A stretch of 64,000 bases of DNA, taken from the NCBI GenBank assembly GCA_030490835.1, contig CM059971.1, positions 104,288,095-104,352,094 of the forward strand, read 5' to 3'. Shown here one piece after another: positions 10,635 to 23,311 of this stretch (its first letter is position 1; each line of letters opens with the position of its first letter). A model generated the notes under the pieces. It ran no database searches. It had not been told where the DNA came from and worked only from the letters and a program-made list of their open reading frames with translations. Source of the DNA: Annona cherimola (Eukaryota; Streptophyta; Magnoliopsida; Magnoliales; Annonaceae). Both the position numbers and the translations under genes were made by a program.

Positions 10635-11418
10635 CATATATGCATCCTTATTCACGTGGAAATTTAGCATTATTTGTAAGTTTCATTGTCACATAAAGTG
10701 GACGTGCAATGGAGGATTTTTTAATTCCCCAGCTGGCACTTCTTCATTATTGAAATATTATTGTAGAAGATTATTTTCAAAGAACTGAAGGATTGCTTAT
10801 TTTCTGCGGTGATATTTGCCTTATCACAATTACCTCAAAAAACACGAAAAAAAAAGTTGAATACGGTAAAATCCAAAAGTCGGTGAGAATCTGACATCTT
10901 TTTCCAGGCTAGATTCATCCTTGGCAGATAAGGATGCCCTGCCTATAGCCAACACAATTTTGCTTAGGGTCAGACTAGAATTTCTCAATTTTGGGTGGAA
11001 AAGGTTGGGTTCCCATCAGTTTTAAGTTTGAGCTGAGGAAATTCAACCCAAACTGAATCCTAACCTTGAGTTTTCAAGTGTTTGCTAAAATTTTATTTTG
11101 ATGAATATAGGTGCATACATTTATATTTAAGGTTTATATGAATCCCTTACATGCATCTACACGTTTATATTTAACTATAACTAATCTTGTAAGTATAAAC
11201 ATTTGAGAAATGAAAGAATATTCAAATAGGATTAATCAAAGCCTTCTCCCATTCAAGTCCAAAGTTACCTGATCATCACCATGTGGATAATACAGTAAAA
11301 TCGCTTCATTAATAGGACTGAAATATCCTCTCATGTGAAACAGACACTATTATATAATGATATTAACCACTCATCATACTATCATCTTCATTAGGTGTTG
11401 GAGGAGATTGGCTCTATT
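10635..11418. other. 3' flank of the TIC32-like gene
   Basis: Contains the expected 3' UTR of the minus-strand gene next to 11418. Nothing else recognised. Confidence 0.4.
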
Positions 11419-14400
11419 TCAGCGCTGCTCTGCTGAGTCAATCAACTTGGTGCTGAAATCCCACAGCTTCTTAGCTAAACCTTCATCACTGGCTAATAGG
11501 CTTGTTTTGAATTCATTGCAGTCAACGAAGTACTTCCCTGTTTGACCCTTGAGACTTGGATGAAGTGCCACATACAATGTTGTAGCTGCTCCCTGAAAAT
11601 GTTCATCATAATTATTGTTATTCTAATGCTACTTTGGAAGTTCTTTCTAATGGTTATTCAATCTGAATATGAGTAGCAATCAAAAGGACTAACAGTAACA
11701 ATTCTAAACCTTACCTGCTACAGAAAGGTAGAACTCTTACAAGATTTTCAATGAACTATCCCAATCACTGTTTCATATGTTTTCAAAATAACTAGCCTTC
11801 ATCAACTCCACTAGGCCTCTTGTCTAGATTTAAGCTATACTCTAGTCTGTGCAAGCCAGAAACCAATTGAAGCTCTCCATATGAAAATATAGTCAGTGTC
11901 TATCCTCTAGACATCCTATAATTATGTATAAATTCTACCATCTATATGCACTGCTTGGAAAATGAAGGGGTAGAAACAAGCAGGTACATGTATGAAAAAA
12001 CCAGGAAACATAAATTGTTTGTCATTGTCCAATTGACAAGAGAGCAGCAGTTGGTAGTAAGCAGGTGCTTAGATTACTTACGCACCGCTACCTTCATTAT
12101 ATATGGGTTCCTGTGGAACGGGCCATTCATGAATATAAAGCCAAACTTTGAAGTTAAACTAGTGGTTCCATGTCATGACAATAGCCATCAAATATTGAAG
12201 ACGAGCGCTAATTCCATTAAGCATGTTATCATATACCTGTGGTACATTTTTCCAGAATATGTATGTCAGTACCTTCAACAACCCTGCACAGAGTAGCAAC
12301 TGTTAGACAATTGAAGCTGCTTTTATGCTTTCACACCTAAATCACCTGCAGAAAGAAAGGAATCTAATGATTTCTTAGCTGTGACCTCATCCATTTTCAT
12401 GATTATTGACCAAATACTTGCTTTGATGCCCATTTTAGATTCCCACAAAATCCCAGTTAGAAGTTCTGTAACAATTATCCGATTACTTGACAAGGTTATC
12501 TAATTTCAACTAAAAACAGATTTTTCCGGTTCAGTAACATACTCATTAGAAGGAAAGAGTGTCTCATAAGATTCGTCATTATCAGCCCTGGGTGGACAGC
12601 ATTTACAGTGATATTTGCACCTTCCTCCTGGTTTTCAGTGCACAGAAAAAAAAAAAGATTCAGTAATAGGCATTCTCTTGCATTTTCAAAATGAAAGGTA
12701 CCAATAAAATTTGATGAATAAAAGGGAGAAAACTGCTTATCAAATTCAGGGTAAATAACAAAAAATAACCAGTAACCAAACACGATTAAAATGATTGACC
12801 ATCTGAAAGATCCACTTGGCTTGGGGTAGGATCCCATCAATGTCATCTCTGTGTCCGCGACTGAACATGGTCCCAAGTATAGCTCTCATAGACTACAGGA
12901 ATGATTCTCTAAAAAGGAGCATCAGTCACCTTTAAACGCCGAGCCAGCTCACTCGAATGCAATATGTTTGCCAACTTCGATTGACCATATGCCTTTTTGT
13001 CAGAATATCTGATAAATGAAAACAAAATTTAATTCTCGAAATCCTACTATCTACAACAGCAATGTATGAAGTCAATAAATCTAGTAAAATAGTTCTTCTG
13101 AAACACTACTTTCAGAGGTAGAAACTCATACCCGAATTCATCATTGAGTCTGTCAAACAGAATCCCTTCTTCATATGTATGAATATGTGCTATAGATGAC
13201 AAGTTCACTATCCTTCCCTCAATCCCAGAAACTCTTGCGGTGTGTTTCATTTTTTCAAGTAGAAGGTTTGTCAAAAGGAAATGACCTGACATGAAGAGAT
13301 GAACAGATTTATTTTCCAATTGTTTCAATCTGAAATGAAACATGTTTTAAAACTGATTCGAACATAAATTATATGAGCAAGATCACTTTGGCCCATGGAT
13401 TAACTGTGCCTAACATTTCACCTTGCATTTGATGTAGACATGCAATTGTCTCTCTTTCATAACCATTATAAAGCATGGAGCAAACAACTATGCTTCTGAT
13501 AATGGACAGATATCAGGTTTTTCTGAAGCTTTTTGGAGTATAAATGATCAACAGCATAGACCACCACCCAAAAAATAACATAAGAGAAAAATAGCAAATC
13601 GTACAAGTTCTCCTTCTTGCAAGTCGTTTCAGCTGTTAAACTTGACTTTTCTATCTAAATTGATTTAATTTGATACATTCATATAGATAGAGTTCGTCCA
13701 TCAGTTGTGCCTACCAAGATAATTTGTTGCAAATTGCATCTCTATCCCATCTGCTGAGAGTTGGTAAGGGCAAAACATAACACCAGCATTGTTTCTGAAA
13801 ATAAGAGAATTATTGGCTTAGAAAACCCCAAGACAGTAATCTGACCCATACAAGACACATCAAATTCTGAAACATTTAAAACGTTGGCTTAGAAAACCCT
13901 AAGTCAGATGACTGACCCAAACAAGACACATCAAATTCTGAAACACTTAAAACATTGATAATGCAAATACAGTAAGTGATTTTCATGATATGCATGAGAA
14001 AATAATAGTAAAACAGAGTTCGGGTGCATTCGGCCACACTTAGAACATAACTTCAAATTAACATGATGAAGTCAAGCGGTTAGATTTCAATCGTTTTGCA
14101 CATGCCCAAAAATGCAACAGTGTTTCTCTTCCAATTTCATCAAAAAATTGTCAGTGTTCCTTTCGGGCTGCTTCACTGAGATGTAGAATCGATCATTTTC
14201 TGATCAACACAATAGTTTGAAGAGCACCCAAATGCAACCGAACAAAAGAATAATAAGTGAAAAATGGTACCTTAAGATGATCATGGAAAGGGAAAAGGGA
14301 TTACATTAACAAGTTAAGCGGAAGATCCATTGCAATGAAAGCATCTGCAAATGCCCTGACAGATTTTAAGGATGAAAGATCAAGCTTTAATATGTCTATG

Positions 14401-15476
14401 CGTGCAACTGGGTTATCCTTGAGAATGAGCTGTTTTGCATCATTTGCAGCTTCAAGATTTCTTGCAGCAATAATAACATGGGCTCCATGCAGAGCTAAGA
14501 CCCTTACTGTCTCGGTGCCAATCCCACTTGCTCCCCCTGGATGATAATTCATTTCCATTACCGATTTGGACCATCTAACTGAAACAGAAAGTTCATTTTG
14601 AATTTGAATAACACCATTAATCAACCATCGAGAGACCTGAACTTTTCCTTCATTTCAAGAAATGCGAGAAAACCCCATCCATCATGACAGGCTAGCATAA
14701 GAAAAGATAAACGAATCATCTAGCCATGTTCACATCAAATAGGAAAATGCTACAGACTTGGGATCTTCCATCAGATAAAATAAAATGTCGTGTTATTAGT
14801 AGAACACTCATTTTTCCACAGTTTTCCTGACACCATGAAAGTAAAATTATCTCATTTCTTCAGTAGAATAAAGTCTTTGGCTTTATCTGCATCTGAAGTT
14901 TAATCATTCGGTTTGGAAGCCAAATCCAAAGAATCATTTATCCGTAACTGGCAATTTCAAATTCTGAAGGATTCCTCTTTTTTTTTTTTTTTTGACTTTG
15001 GCATAGGAACATGGAGCAGAATGGATCAATTTCAGGCAAGGATGGCAAAAGTGGTTTAAATATTCTGAACACCTAAAAGAGAAAAAGTAAAGATGAAAAA
15101 CAAACACATTAGAAAAAAGAACTTTTGGGGTGGGGGGGGGAATCAAGAAATGGAAAGTAGGCCAAAACAAAATCAGCTGCAGCAGGAGCAGCAGTTGGAG
15201 AAAAAGGATAAGGAAATTACAAAGAAAAACAGAAAAACAGAGCGAGAAGAAACGTAAGAAACCATAAAATCCCAGAAAAAAATTAAGAAGGGAACCGAAA
15301 CATGGAAAGCCAAGACGTGCGTGTGAGCGAGCGAGCGAACAAGCGAGAGAGAGAGAACCTGTAACAATAGCAGTAAGATTGGAAGCATCAATACCCTCAG
15401 TAACCTGTTCAGCAGTAGAAGCAGATCCAAAACCACTTGGACCAGGCTTTCCAGTCACCAAAGAAAGGAGCCCCAT
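11419..15476 (-). CDS. TIC32-like short-chain dehydrogenase/reductase
   Basis: NADP-dependent SDR of the plant TIC32-like group; pea Tic32 is a chloroplast inner-envelope import component, but most relatives are uncharacterised oxidoreductases. Eight exons (minus): 15359-15476, 14305-14536, 13715-13794, 13132-13285, 12930-13008, 12543-12627, 12237-12283, 11419-11592. They have GT-AG borders, and the 969 bp spliced reads 322 residues. Motifs: N-terminal [13 protein letters not shown] typical of the group; cofactor loop TGGASGIG (39-46); NNAG (118-121); active-site Ser174 in IVNLSSIAH, Tyr202 and Lys206 in AYGQSK; then [10 protein letters not shown] and near the C-terminus [18 protein letters not shown]. 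All catalytic residues are present and there is no frameshift. The ATG at 15476 gives the family's usual N-terminus, without a clear transit peptide. It most resembles Arabidopsis At2g37540/At5g02540 from memory; a true Tic role is not shown. Confidence 0.92.
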
Positions 15477-15874
15477 AACTCCCAACACCACCCCAAAATC
15501 CCAAGCACTAACTCTGTGACACGAAACGAAGCAAGAACATGGAATGAAACGAAAAGGAAAAAAAAAAAAAAAAACCCCAGGAAACTCAAAGAACAGGGGA
15601 AGAAAAGCGCAGAAGATGGCAGAAAGAAAGAAAGATGAGCAGTTGAGAACAAGATACAAAACGAAAAGAAGAAAAAGGAAACAAAGAGAGGTTGAAAACT
15701 ATGCAAGTCTAATGCAGTTATAAAGAAGCATAAAAAGCAGGACTGAGGAACAAAATTTTACAGTTAGCTAGTAGTTAGTAAATAGGTTGCCGGTGGAGAG
15801 ATGGCGGCCAATTGAATGCTGGAGAGGCCCACGCCCACGAAAGTGGAGGTGTCAAACACCCAACCAATTATCCA

Positions 15875-15908
<34 letters not shown>

Positions 15909-16552
15909 GCTCCTATCCGTCAAGGACACAGCGGCTGCCTTCATTACCGCCACAGAGACGAATTGAATACAGAAATGAATGTCAGTGTGATGGGTGTAAG
16001 GTGTTTGGTGCGGAGAATTTCTTTGTTTTTTTCCCCTTCTTTTTTTTATCCTTTCACGTCGTCAGCGCGGGTGTGCATGCACTCATTCGATCAGGACTTG
16101 CGGAAGCAAGAAAGAAAGATGGGTTCGTGGGAGGAGAGTCTCAGGAGCTTTTAAGCTTTTTCCATCATCCCGACACACAAGCGCATTCCTCAACATTGAC
16201 GCGATTTGGGTGGGATGGACGAAAAGACAGTTTTAATTTCCCTTCTTGCGTTATCTCATCGTTTGTACGTTCCCCGCCCCTTCAAAATATGTACTTCTGG
16301 AAAAAAAACCAAACTAGCTATAAATATTAAATACAGTGAAAAGTAAAAGTTTTGGTTAACTAAACAGAGCACCCCCGCGACCGCGAGCGTGCTGGTAACT
16401 CCTTTCACTTGAACTGCAGTGACGTAAGTTTTGAGTGGAGGCGTCGTTCCTTCTCTAATATAAATTGGAGCATTCTCACCCTGGAAAAAATAGAAAATTA
16501 TAAGAACTATCTCTTACTATAGATGATAAGATAAATGTCAAGTATACACCAA

Positions 16553-16584
<32 letters not shown>

Positions 16585-16796
16585 GTAACATGCAATATTT
16601 ACAGTATCGATGGAATTGAAATCATTCAAGTCAGAGCAGGGACAGGTTGAAATCATTCCAGTCAGTACTGGGACAGATTCATGTAGCACACACCCCCAGA
16701 ACCCTAATTTAAATAGCATTTATTTATTCATTATATCCCTCTTATATGGTTAAGTTTTAGTTTTGAAAGTTTTATATGTAGGTTTGTTTTATATGT
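15477..16796. other. Promoter side of the TIC32-like gene
   Basis: A (CT)n run lies at 15877-15905 and a poly-A run at 15558-15574. The minus-strand pyrimidine-rich DNA at 15477-15700 is a plausible 5' UTR. An (ATA)n run occurs at about 16553-16583. Open frames here are low-complexity and not credible genes. Confidence 0.45.
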
Positions 16797-17110
16797 GGGT
16801 GTGCTTCATTACCACTGAAACTTTTTAATTTAAAATTTTTTACTTATTATTATTATTATTTAGTTATTTTTTCTCATCTTTCTTTACAACTATCCAGACT
16901 TTTAATTATTTTTATATAACTACTTAACCAACTATCCTAATTTTTAATTATTTTTATATAACTATCCAATCAACTATCCTATCTATTTTAAATTTATTCT
17001 CTCTATTTCTCATTGTTACCTATATTGTAATCTATCGCTTTTTCTAATTTAAAAACTTTTTAATTTAAAAGTTTCGTTACTTCTCAAACTATTTATAGCC
17101 AAATATGCCC
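16797..17110 (-). mobile_element. Tourist-like MITE, degenerate
   Basis: Left terminus GGGTGTGCTTCATTACCA and right terminus GCCAAATATGCCC flank the reverse-oriented family core (CTATCCTATCTATTTTAAATT and TTATTCTCTC). The flanking triplets do not match. Confidence 0.65.
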
Positions 17111-17700
17111 TTAGGGTGCAACATGGGGCAGGTTGAGCTCGAACTCAATCTTCCAAATCTAAATCTAAATTTGAATAATGTTTTAACTTGTATTTTAAAA
17201 TTTTAAATGGAAGATCTCGTTCTTAAATAGGAGTAGGGCCGGAGATCAAGCAAACTCCAGCCAAATTTTTTATTTTATATCTAATGTAAAATATATTATA
17301 TATGTAATATCTTAACAATATTTTTTATATTTTTATATTTTATATTATTTATGTTTATCTTTGAATACATGTTTGTCATATCGTAATTATATTATTTTCG
17401 TTTTCATCTATCATTATATTTATATTGTACTTTTTTATCTTACTGTGAAAGATTAAATTTTCTTCTAAAAATATATTATATATTATTATATTTTAAAAAA
17501 AATAGTTAGACTATGTATTATTATTAATGTTTATATGAATTTTTGTTATTGTATATTCCTATAAATTTAAAATTATAATTCTTAAATTAAAAAGTTTCTT
17601 AGCTCAAATTTCAATTCAAAATTCAACACAGACTTAATTTTTACAAATAAGGTTAAAGTTTAAATTTAATAAGTAAAGATTGGATTAAGGTCAATGCAAA
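17111..17700 (+). repeat. AT-rich dispersed repeat, family D
   Basis: It begins GGGTGCAACATGGGGCAGG and runs through AAAATATATTATATA, GTCATATCGTAATTATATTAT and AATTATAATTCTTAAAT. A long collinear match in the same orientation occurs at 43610-44160 and a shorter one at 30300-30625. No ORF; class unknown. Confidence 0.6.
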
Positions 17701-18061
17701 CCGACTGGTAAATCATCGATAGCATAATTTTCAATGTTAGATTGTATCTAGGATCCTTCATCCCAATTATTTTTCTTAAACCATTAATAAATTTTAATTA
17801 ATTTTGCAAAAAAGGTTCAAAAATGAGGGTTATTAACAAAATCAAAAATTTTGGGCATAAATTTTAAACTTTAAAAATTTAGGAGGTATTGCAAATATCC
17901 CTATTCTTTTTTTTTATTAATAGTATACACAAATTGTGACATCTAATATTACAAATCAAGCACTTTTACAACCTTCACAGTGAATGAACATTTCATAAAT
18001 ACTCACACTTTTAAGGAGGACACCTATAAACACCCCTATTATTAGGGGAACAAATGATAAC
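17701..18061. other. AT-rich DNA without recognised features
   Basis: It includes one arm-like segment ending near 17905 (TATTGCAAATATCCCTATTC), but no partner arm was found. Confidence 0.3.
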
Positions 18062-18145
18062 ATATCTGCACTTAGTAGGATTTGAACCCAAGTATTTTGG
18101 CAACAATGCCAACAAACTTGACCACTAAGGCAAGAGCCTAGTGGC
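18062..18145 (-). mobile_element. tRNA-derived SINE-like sequence
   Basis: On the minus strand the sequence has an A-box-like GGCTCTTGCCTTAGTGGTCA and, about 30 bases on, a B-box-like GGGTTCAAATCC, spaced as in a tRNA-related pol III promoter. It does not fold into a convincing intact tRNA, so a SINE head or tRNA relic is more likely. Confidence 0.45.
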
Positions 18146-18913
18146 CAAATATCCCTGTTCTTAAGGGTGCAACTTAAATAAATATTCATAAGTCAACATT
18201 TTGGGTGCTTTAGAATGTGTAGAATGGGTTTTTTTTTTTATTTTCCTACTCGTAAGGTAGGATAGTTTCAAATAAAAAATTTGTGGTTTAATTAAGATAA
18301 AATATGTTCTAAAGTGTAAGCACATGAAAATATCCTGAATTAATAATATGTATTCAATAATATTTTACGAGATAAATTCAAATTAATAATATGTATTAAA
18401 TAATCTTTCATGAATTATATTATATATTTAAAGATATAGAATATATCCTTTTATAAATATAAAAACTTATGATATCATTTATAAATTAAAAGTTTGTGTA
18501 ATTTATCTATTATTTAGTATATTTAATCAATACATTTTGAAATTATATTATTATCATATTAATTGAAGATATTAAATAATATTTATAGTAGAATTATAAC
18601 ATTTGTATATAGTATAAAATATCATTTTAAAGAATGACGATCCGACCTTAAAAAAATAGGATAAGATAAACTTTTAACTAACTTGACAAAATAGAATAGA
18701 GTAGGTATTTTTGAAAAATAGGGTAAGTTTAGGGACCATCCCAAACCAGGCCTACCTAACCTAAGTTAATCCCTACCTATTTTGTATTTAAAGTATTCTA
18801 TCCAATATGATTTTATAAGTAACAATAGCCCCTTGAAGCATAACAAGCTGCGAGTGGAATTTCAGTACCTCATTATGTTAGGATTGTCTTATTCTGCTTA
18901 TGGATTATTTATA
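18146..18913. other. AT-rich DNA without recognised features
   Basis: Very AT-rich with many short direct repeats (AATAATATGTATT twice at about 18341 and 18385). The last nine bases, 18905-18913, are the left target duplication of the next element. Confidence 0.4.
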
Positions 18914-19319
18914 GGATAATTTACATACATACCCACATAATTTGACGCTAACTGCAGATATACCCACATAGTTTCATGAATTGCATATTACCCCCACATA
19001 GTTTCACCAAAATTGTGTATTACCCCTACGTCGTTAACTGCCGTTATATTTTCAAAAATGACGAAAATGTCTCCATCCATAGTTTCACGAATTGCATATC
19101 ACCCCATATAGTTTCACCAAAATTGCATATTACCCCCATGAAGATGGAGGCAATTTCGTCATTTTTGAAAATATAACAGCAGATATTAACAGCAGTTAAC
19201 GATGTAGGGGTAATACACAATTTTGGTAAAACTATGTGAGGGTAATATGCAATTCGTGAAACTAAGTAGATATATCTGCAATGTCGGTGAAACTACGCGG
19301 GTATATATGCAAATTACCC
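18914..19319. mobile_element. Mutator-type fold-back MITE with 9-bp target duplication
   Basis: The 406-bp element is almost wholly an inverted repeat: left arm about 18914-19078, right arm about 19142-19319. They share CATAGTTTCACGAATTGCAT-type units and TTATATTTTCAAAAATGACG. The ends are GGATAATTTACATACATACC and, inverted, GGGTAATTTGCATATATACC. The flanks carry a perfect 9-bp duplication TTATTTATA at 18905-18913 and 19320-19328. A 9-bp duplication with long terminal repeats is the Mutator/MULE signature. No transposase ORF. Confidence 0.88.
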
Positions 19320-19606
19320 TTATTTATATAGTGATTTGCCTATGAGAGTGCATAGTGAATACGTAAAATAATGTTATTAATTTTATGTAAATATTCGCGA
19401 GAGATGAATTTTTGAAGTATTTTTTGTGGAAATGAGTGTGAGGCATCTAAAGAATTGTGTGAGTCATACTAATTTGTATCTCCCACACATATTTATCATA
19501 ATAAATTATTATAGTTCTCCTATAAATTTTTTCCTTCTACATTGGAGATTTTTCCAATTAGATTTTCACATCTTATATTATATGTGATCTTGCTGTTATT
19601 TACTTT

Positions 19607-19950
19607 GAGAACCGATCCTGTGCAGTCCGCTGTAAAATGGACCCCACACATATTAGATTGTAATGAAACTTTATACACTCATTTATCCATATATAAATCA
19701 TACTTTAGACGGTTTAGATATTGAAAAAACCACTTTAAACTTGATATTTACATTAAACTATTTTATTACGTTGATTTTGCACCATTATAAGATGCGGACT
19801 ACACACATGTTGGATTTGGATGAAAATTAGTATGCTAATAAAGTGAACAATTCTAAATACAATGGGTGGGGTGTATTTTCTATTTATGATCAAGTGGGGC
19901 CCACAGTGCATGGACTGCACCGTGCAGTCGCATGCACTGGATTATTCCCC
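19607..19950 (-). mobile_element. MITE family A with 9-bp target duplication
   Basis: This 344-bp element is an inverted copy of the one at 8093 and is highly similar throughout (ends GAGAACCGATCCTGTGCAGT and CATGCACTGGATTATTCCCC). It sits in non-TA DNA, so its target duplication is visible: ATTTACTTT at 19598-19606 and 19951-19959. This places family A with Mutator-like elements rather than TA-inserting Stowaway elements. No ORF of its own. Confidence 0.88.
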
Positions 19951-19959
19951 ATTTACTTT

Positions 19960-20524
19960 TGTCATACTTTTTTATCTATATTTCTATATTAATTTGTATC
20001 CAACCGAATTATTTCCTAATAAGTTGTATCAAACGATGATTTCCAATTCATCAAACCTCATCTATGGGTATAATTATGAGTGCAACCTACGCCGGTTGAG
20101 GCCTCGAAAACCGAATGATTATGGCCTTCTAGCGTCTGTTGCAGCCTGGTTGCGTGGTAAGTTGCATGCAATGGTAACCGTTTTAATTATTAATCCTCAT
20201 AAATTTATTCAAAGTGCCAAAATATTACTTCCAGTAGCTTTTTTTTTTGTGCAAACATTTGCCACTTTACCCAAAATCGAAAATGCTTTTTACCCCTAAC
20301 TTGGTTTAGTGAAATCTAAAATTAAAATAATTTAACAATACATATAAACGTGTTGAAACTTTTACATTAGGTTTGACGGGTAATCATTTTAAAATATAGT
20401 TACTGTAAGTATGAAGTTCCATGCTTATCTTTACTTTTCTAATTTTAAAATATAGTTTTTAAAATCTAAATTATCTATCATATTTAAAGTATCATGAACA
20501 AGATGAATGACTTAAAATTAACTT
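19960..20524. other. Gene-free DNA
   Basis: A 145-codon open frame overlaps the MITE end and this DNA but has no recognisable domain and mixed low-complexity composition. I regard it as chance. Confidence 0.4.
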
Positions 20525-20557
20525 GGGGGGGGGGGGGGGGGGGTGGGGGGAGGTGGG
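20525..20557 (+). repeat. Poly-G tract, G-quadruplex candidate
   Basis: Nineteen consecutive G residues (20525-20543) are followed by T, six G, A, and further short G runs. This gives at least four G3 tracts on the plus strand. Confidence 0.85.
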
Positions 20558-21454
20558 TGTTTGGTTGCTTTGTAGAATTCTGGAAGCATTCATGAGCTTG
20601 AGTTGAGATAATTAATGAGCTTGAGTTGAGATAATTAATGAAACAATAAGATATTGTATAAAAAGGTAGGATTCCAGAATGGAACAATCGGTTCAGTTAA
20701 ATTCGAACCTACGCAAATTTTTTATTTTTTTATTTTATAAGAATTCGAACCTAGGCATTGACTGCTAAGCATTTTCAATTTTATGGTATTTATGCAAAAT
20801 GGAAAACATTTGCCTCGAATCGCTGAACGAAAATAACTCCGTACTCCGATCCAATTGCTTGGTTCGACTTACTATATACGATTCAATTTGATCCATTCCT
20901 TATGTTTAAAATTATTTATTTAATTAGAAATATTATTGTCATTTTAAAAAAAAATTATTCTTAAAAAGATAAATGACTTTCACCCTTTAAAATGTTTTCT
21001 TTTTTATGATGTTGTTGTGTTCTCCTTTTTTTTTTTAAAGTGATGATTATATGCTAACCAAATAAATACCATGAAATGGATTAGATTTTAAAGATGAAGT
21101 GATTAAATTATTTTTATAATAATAAACAAGCGAATTCTTAAAAATCTCGTTCAATTGGCTTGGTGCTTACATTACCTGGTGGCATAATTTGTAAATCAAT
21201 TAAATTTAAATCACGTGTCATGCACGTGAAAATTTTAAAAATTGCGTTAGGCGATCTATGCAATAGAATATATTTTAAACTGGTCAAATAATGAAATTTC
21301 ATTGGATGGATGATAAAAATAATTAATTTATTGGCCATAAGGTATGATGAATATTGCTAATTAATCAACCCCCGTGAATTGAAGTATCTGAAGAAGTTTA
21401 TATAAGCATTATCATGGTTCTAGAATTATTGGAGGTGGCAGAGTGCATGTGCCA
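20558..21454. other. Gene-free AT-rich DNA
   Basis: A 21-bp direct duplication occurs at about 20596-20640 (ATTAATGAGCTTGAGTTGAG twice). Nothing else recognised. Confidence 0.4.
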
Positions 21455-21860
21455 AACTCATAATTACTAATATACCCATAATATTTTATAAATTTCTTTT
21501 ATACCCATAATATTTCACCCTAAATTCCTCCCATACCCACACCATTAAAACCACAGTTATCTTTCCCATTGAAAAAATAATTTTGTCATTTTAAATTTTT
21601 AATTAAAATAAATCAATTTGAATATAACTTTCAAGTTATTTAATATCTTATATTAATGATTTACTATCATCAATTGAGTCATGTTAAGGTTAAATTATCT
21701 CAATTAAAAAATTTTAAATGGGTGAAATCGTCTTTTCAATGGGGTAGATAATTGTGGTTTTAACGGCGTGAGTATAAGAAAAATTTAGGATAAATGTTAT
21801 AGGTATAAAAGGAATTTACGAAATATTGTGAATATATTATGAATTATGTGCAATTGTCAT
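21455..21860. mobile_element. Fold-back MITE
   Basis: The left arm (about 21455-21590, containing ATTAAAACCACAGTTATC and CCCATTGAAAAAATAATTTT) is the inverted counterpart of the right arm (about 21715-21855, containing GATAATTGTGGTTTTAACGG). About 125 bp of unpaired AT-rich DNA separates them. Target duplication not resolved. Confidence 0.65.
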
Positions 21861-22159
21861 GAGTATAAGAGGAATTATTAAAAAAAATGAAAAATGAAAA
21901 ACGTCAAAGCCATGGCCACTTGACATGTCTACAGACCTAGCCAGGATATCATGACAATATTTATTAAATGGCTCGATAGCTAACGAAGGAAAGACAGAGG
22001 GAACGACAATGGTCCTTTTCGTGATCGAGTACGATGGCCTTCATGGGTGCATGGCTGCCGTTTCTTATACGATCGGGCTTTTAAATTTTTCAAAGAAAAG
22101 TATACGAGGAAGGTGGCACTTCAACTTCGGTGCCATGATCATTCCGTACCATTTTCCAC
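21861..22159. other. Gene-free DNA
   Basis: No features recognised. Confidence 0.3.
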
Positions 22160-22410
22160 CGGATTTTCATTAGTTATTATAAGGATCTAAATATATTCAA
22201 TCTATAAATCAAATTTTATCTTTAAAAATTATAAGAATTTTCGTTAGTTATTTTAAACTATTGAAACATCACTAAAATACCTTCATGTTTAAAAATCTAA
22301 AGAAATATGGACACGTCTCTCAAAATAATAAAATTTAACTTATAGATTAAATATATCATTAACAGTTTTTATAAAAATTTGAAAAAAATCAAATACATAT
22401 TTTTTTTAGA
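22160..22410. mobile_element. Short fold-back element, family B
   Basis: AATCTATAAATCAAATTTTA near 22200 pairs with TAAAATTTAACTTATAGATT near 22330, and the centre reads CATGTTTAAAAATCTAAAG. Layout and centre resemble the elements at 22850, 29236 and 60595. Confidence 0.5.
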
Positions 22411-22849
22411 CCGGTCTGATATTGTCTCCTCTCATGGTCTTTCTGCAGCTTCCTAGCTAATTAGCATGGACTTGCTTGGAATAAAATCCAATGAAAAAAT
22501 AATAAATTAAAATGCTGTCGGCAACGTAAGAAAACTGACGTATTAACTATATACAAAGCAAAAAATTCAGTTTAAGTTAAAAATAATTAAAATATAGATG
22601 ATGATTTTAAAAGGTAAGCATTTTATTAAAAGTGTATGTCGTTTAATTTTCATGCATGGAATTGAATCAAGTACTTCAAATCCAACACTCACCCATCTCC
22701 GAAGTTCTTCTTCTTGATGCCTACATTTATAACCTACATTTATATGTCCTCGTTGCTGGATAAGTTTATAAATGTGAATATGCACGGCTCTCACTCAGTC
22801 AAATTTTAAATAAGAAAAGTGATTCTATTAGCAAATGTCTAAATTAGTC
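22411..22849. other. Gene-free DNA
   Basis: No features recognised; open frames are short and AT-rich. Confidence 0.3.
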
Positions 22850-23145
22850 TGTCTTAAAAAACTTATTTATAATTTTTTTGCTTTTTTCTTCATATATTTG
22901 TTTATCTAAGTGTATTTAACATATAAATCATTTTGGATATGTGTATATATTTTTTTAATATCTTTAAAGATAAAGGCATTTTAAACACATATATGCACAT
23001 CGATTTTTAAAATTTTTTAAAACATATGTGCACATCCTAAAATGGTAAAACTTTGTATATATATTAAATATACTTAGATAAACAATTATATAAAGATAAA
23101 AGCAAAAAAAGTGTTGAAATAGGTTTTTAAGATGGGCTAGCCCAG
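22850..23145. mobile_element. Fold-back MITE, family B
   Basis: Left arm starts GTCTGTCTTAAAAAACTTAT; right arm inverted starts AGCCCATCTTAAAAACCTAT. The arms pair over about 110 bp, including TGTTTATCTAAGTGTATTTAA against TGTTTATCTAAGTATATTTAA. The loop carries ACACATATATGCACATC. No ORF. Confidence 0.65.
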
Positions 23146-23311
23146 CCTGACAAGATAATTACTCTTTAAATAATCTCAAACTCAGACCAATCGGTCGATC
23201 TTTATATGCATGTTATTTATGATGGGTTTGAATATTAATCTGCGGATGAATTAACTAATTAAAATTTTTTCAATTAGACATAATGGTCATTTACAACTAT
23301 ATATATATATA
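23146..23311. repeat. AT-rich flank with (TA)n
   Basis: A short TA run (23298-23311) lies directly before the next family A MITE. Confidence 0.5.

Noticed and set aside
14934..15659. 241-codon minus-strand ORF
   Set aside because: It reads through exon 1 of the TIC32-like gene, its intron and 5' UTR. The Phe/Leu/Ser-rich parts come from pyrimidine tracts.
19862..20299. 145-codon plus-strand ORF
   Set aside because: It starts inside the family A MITE and has no recognisable domain. Composition is like its non-coding surroundings.
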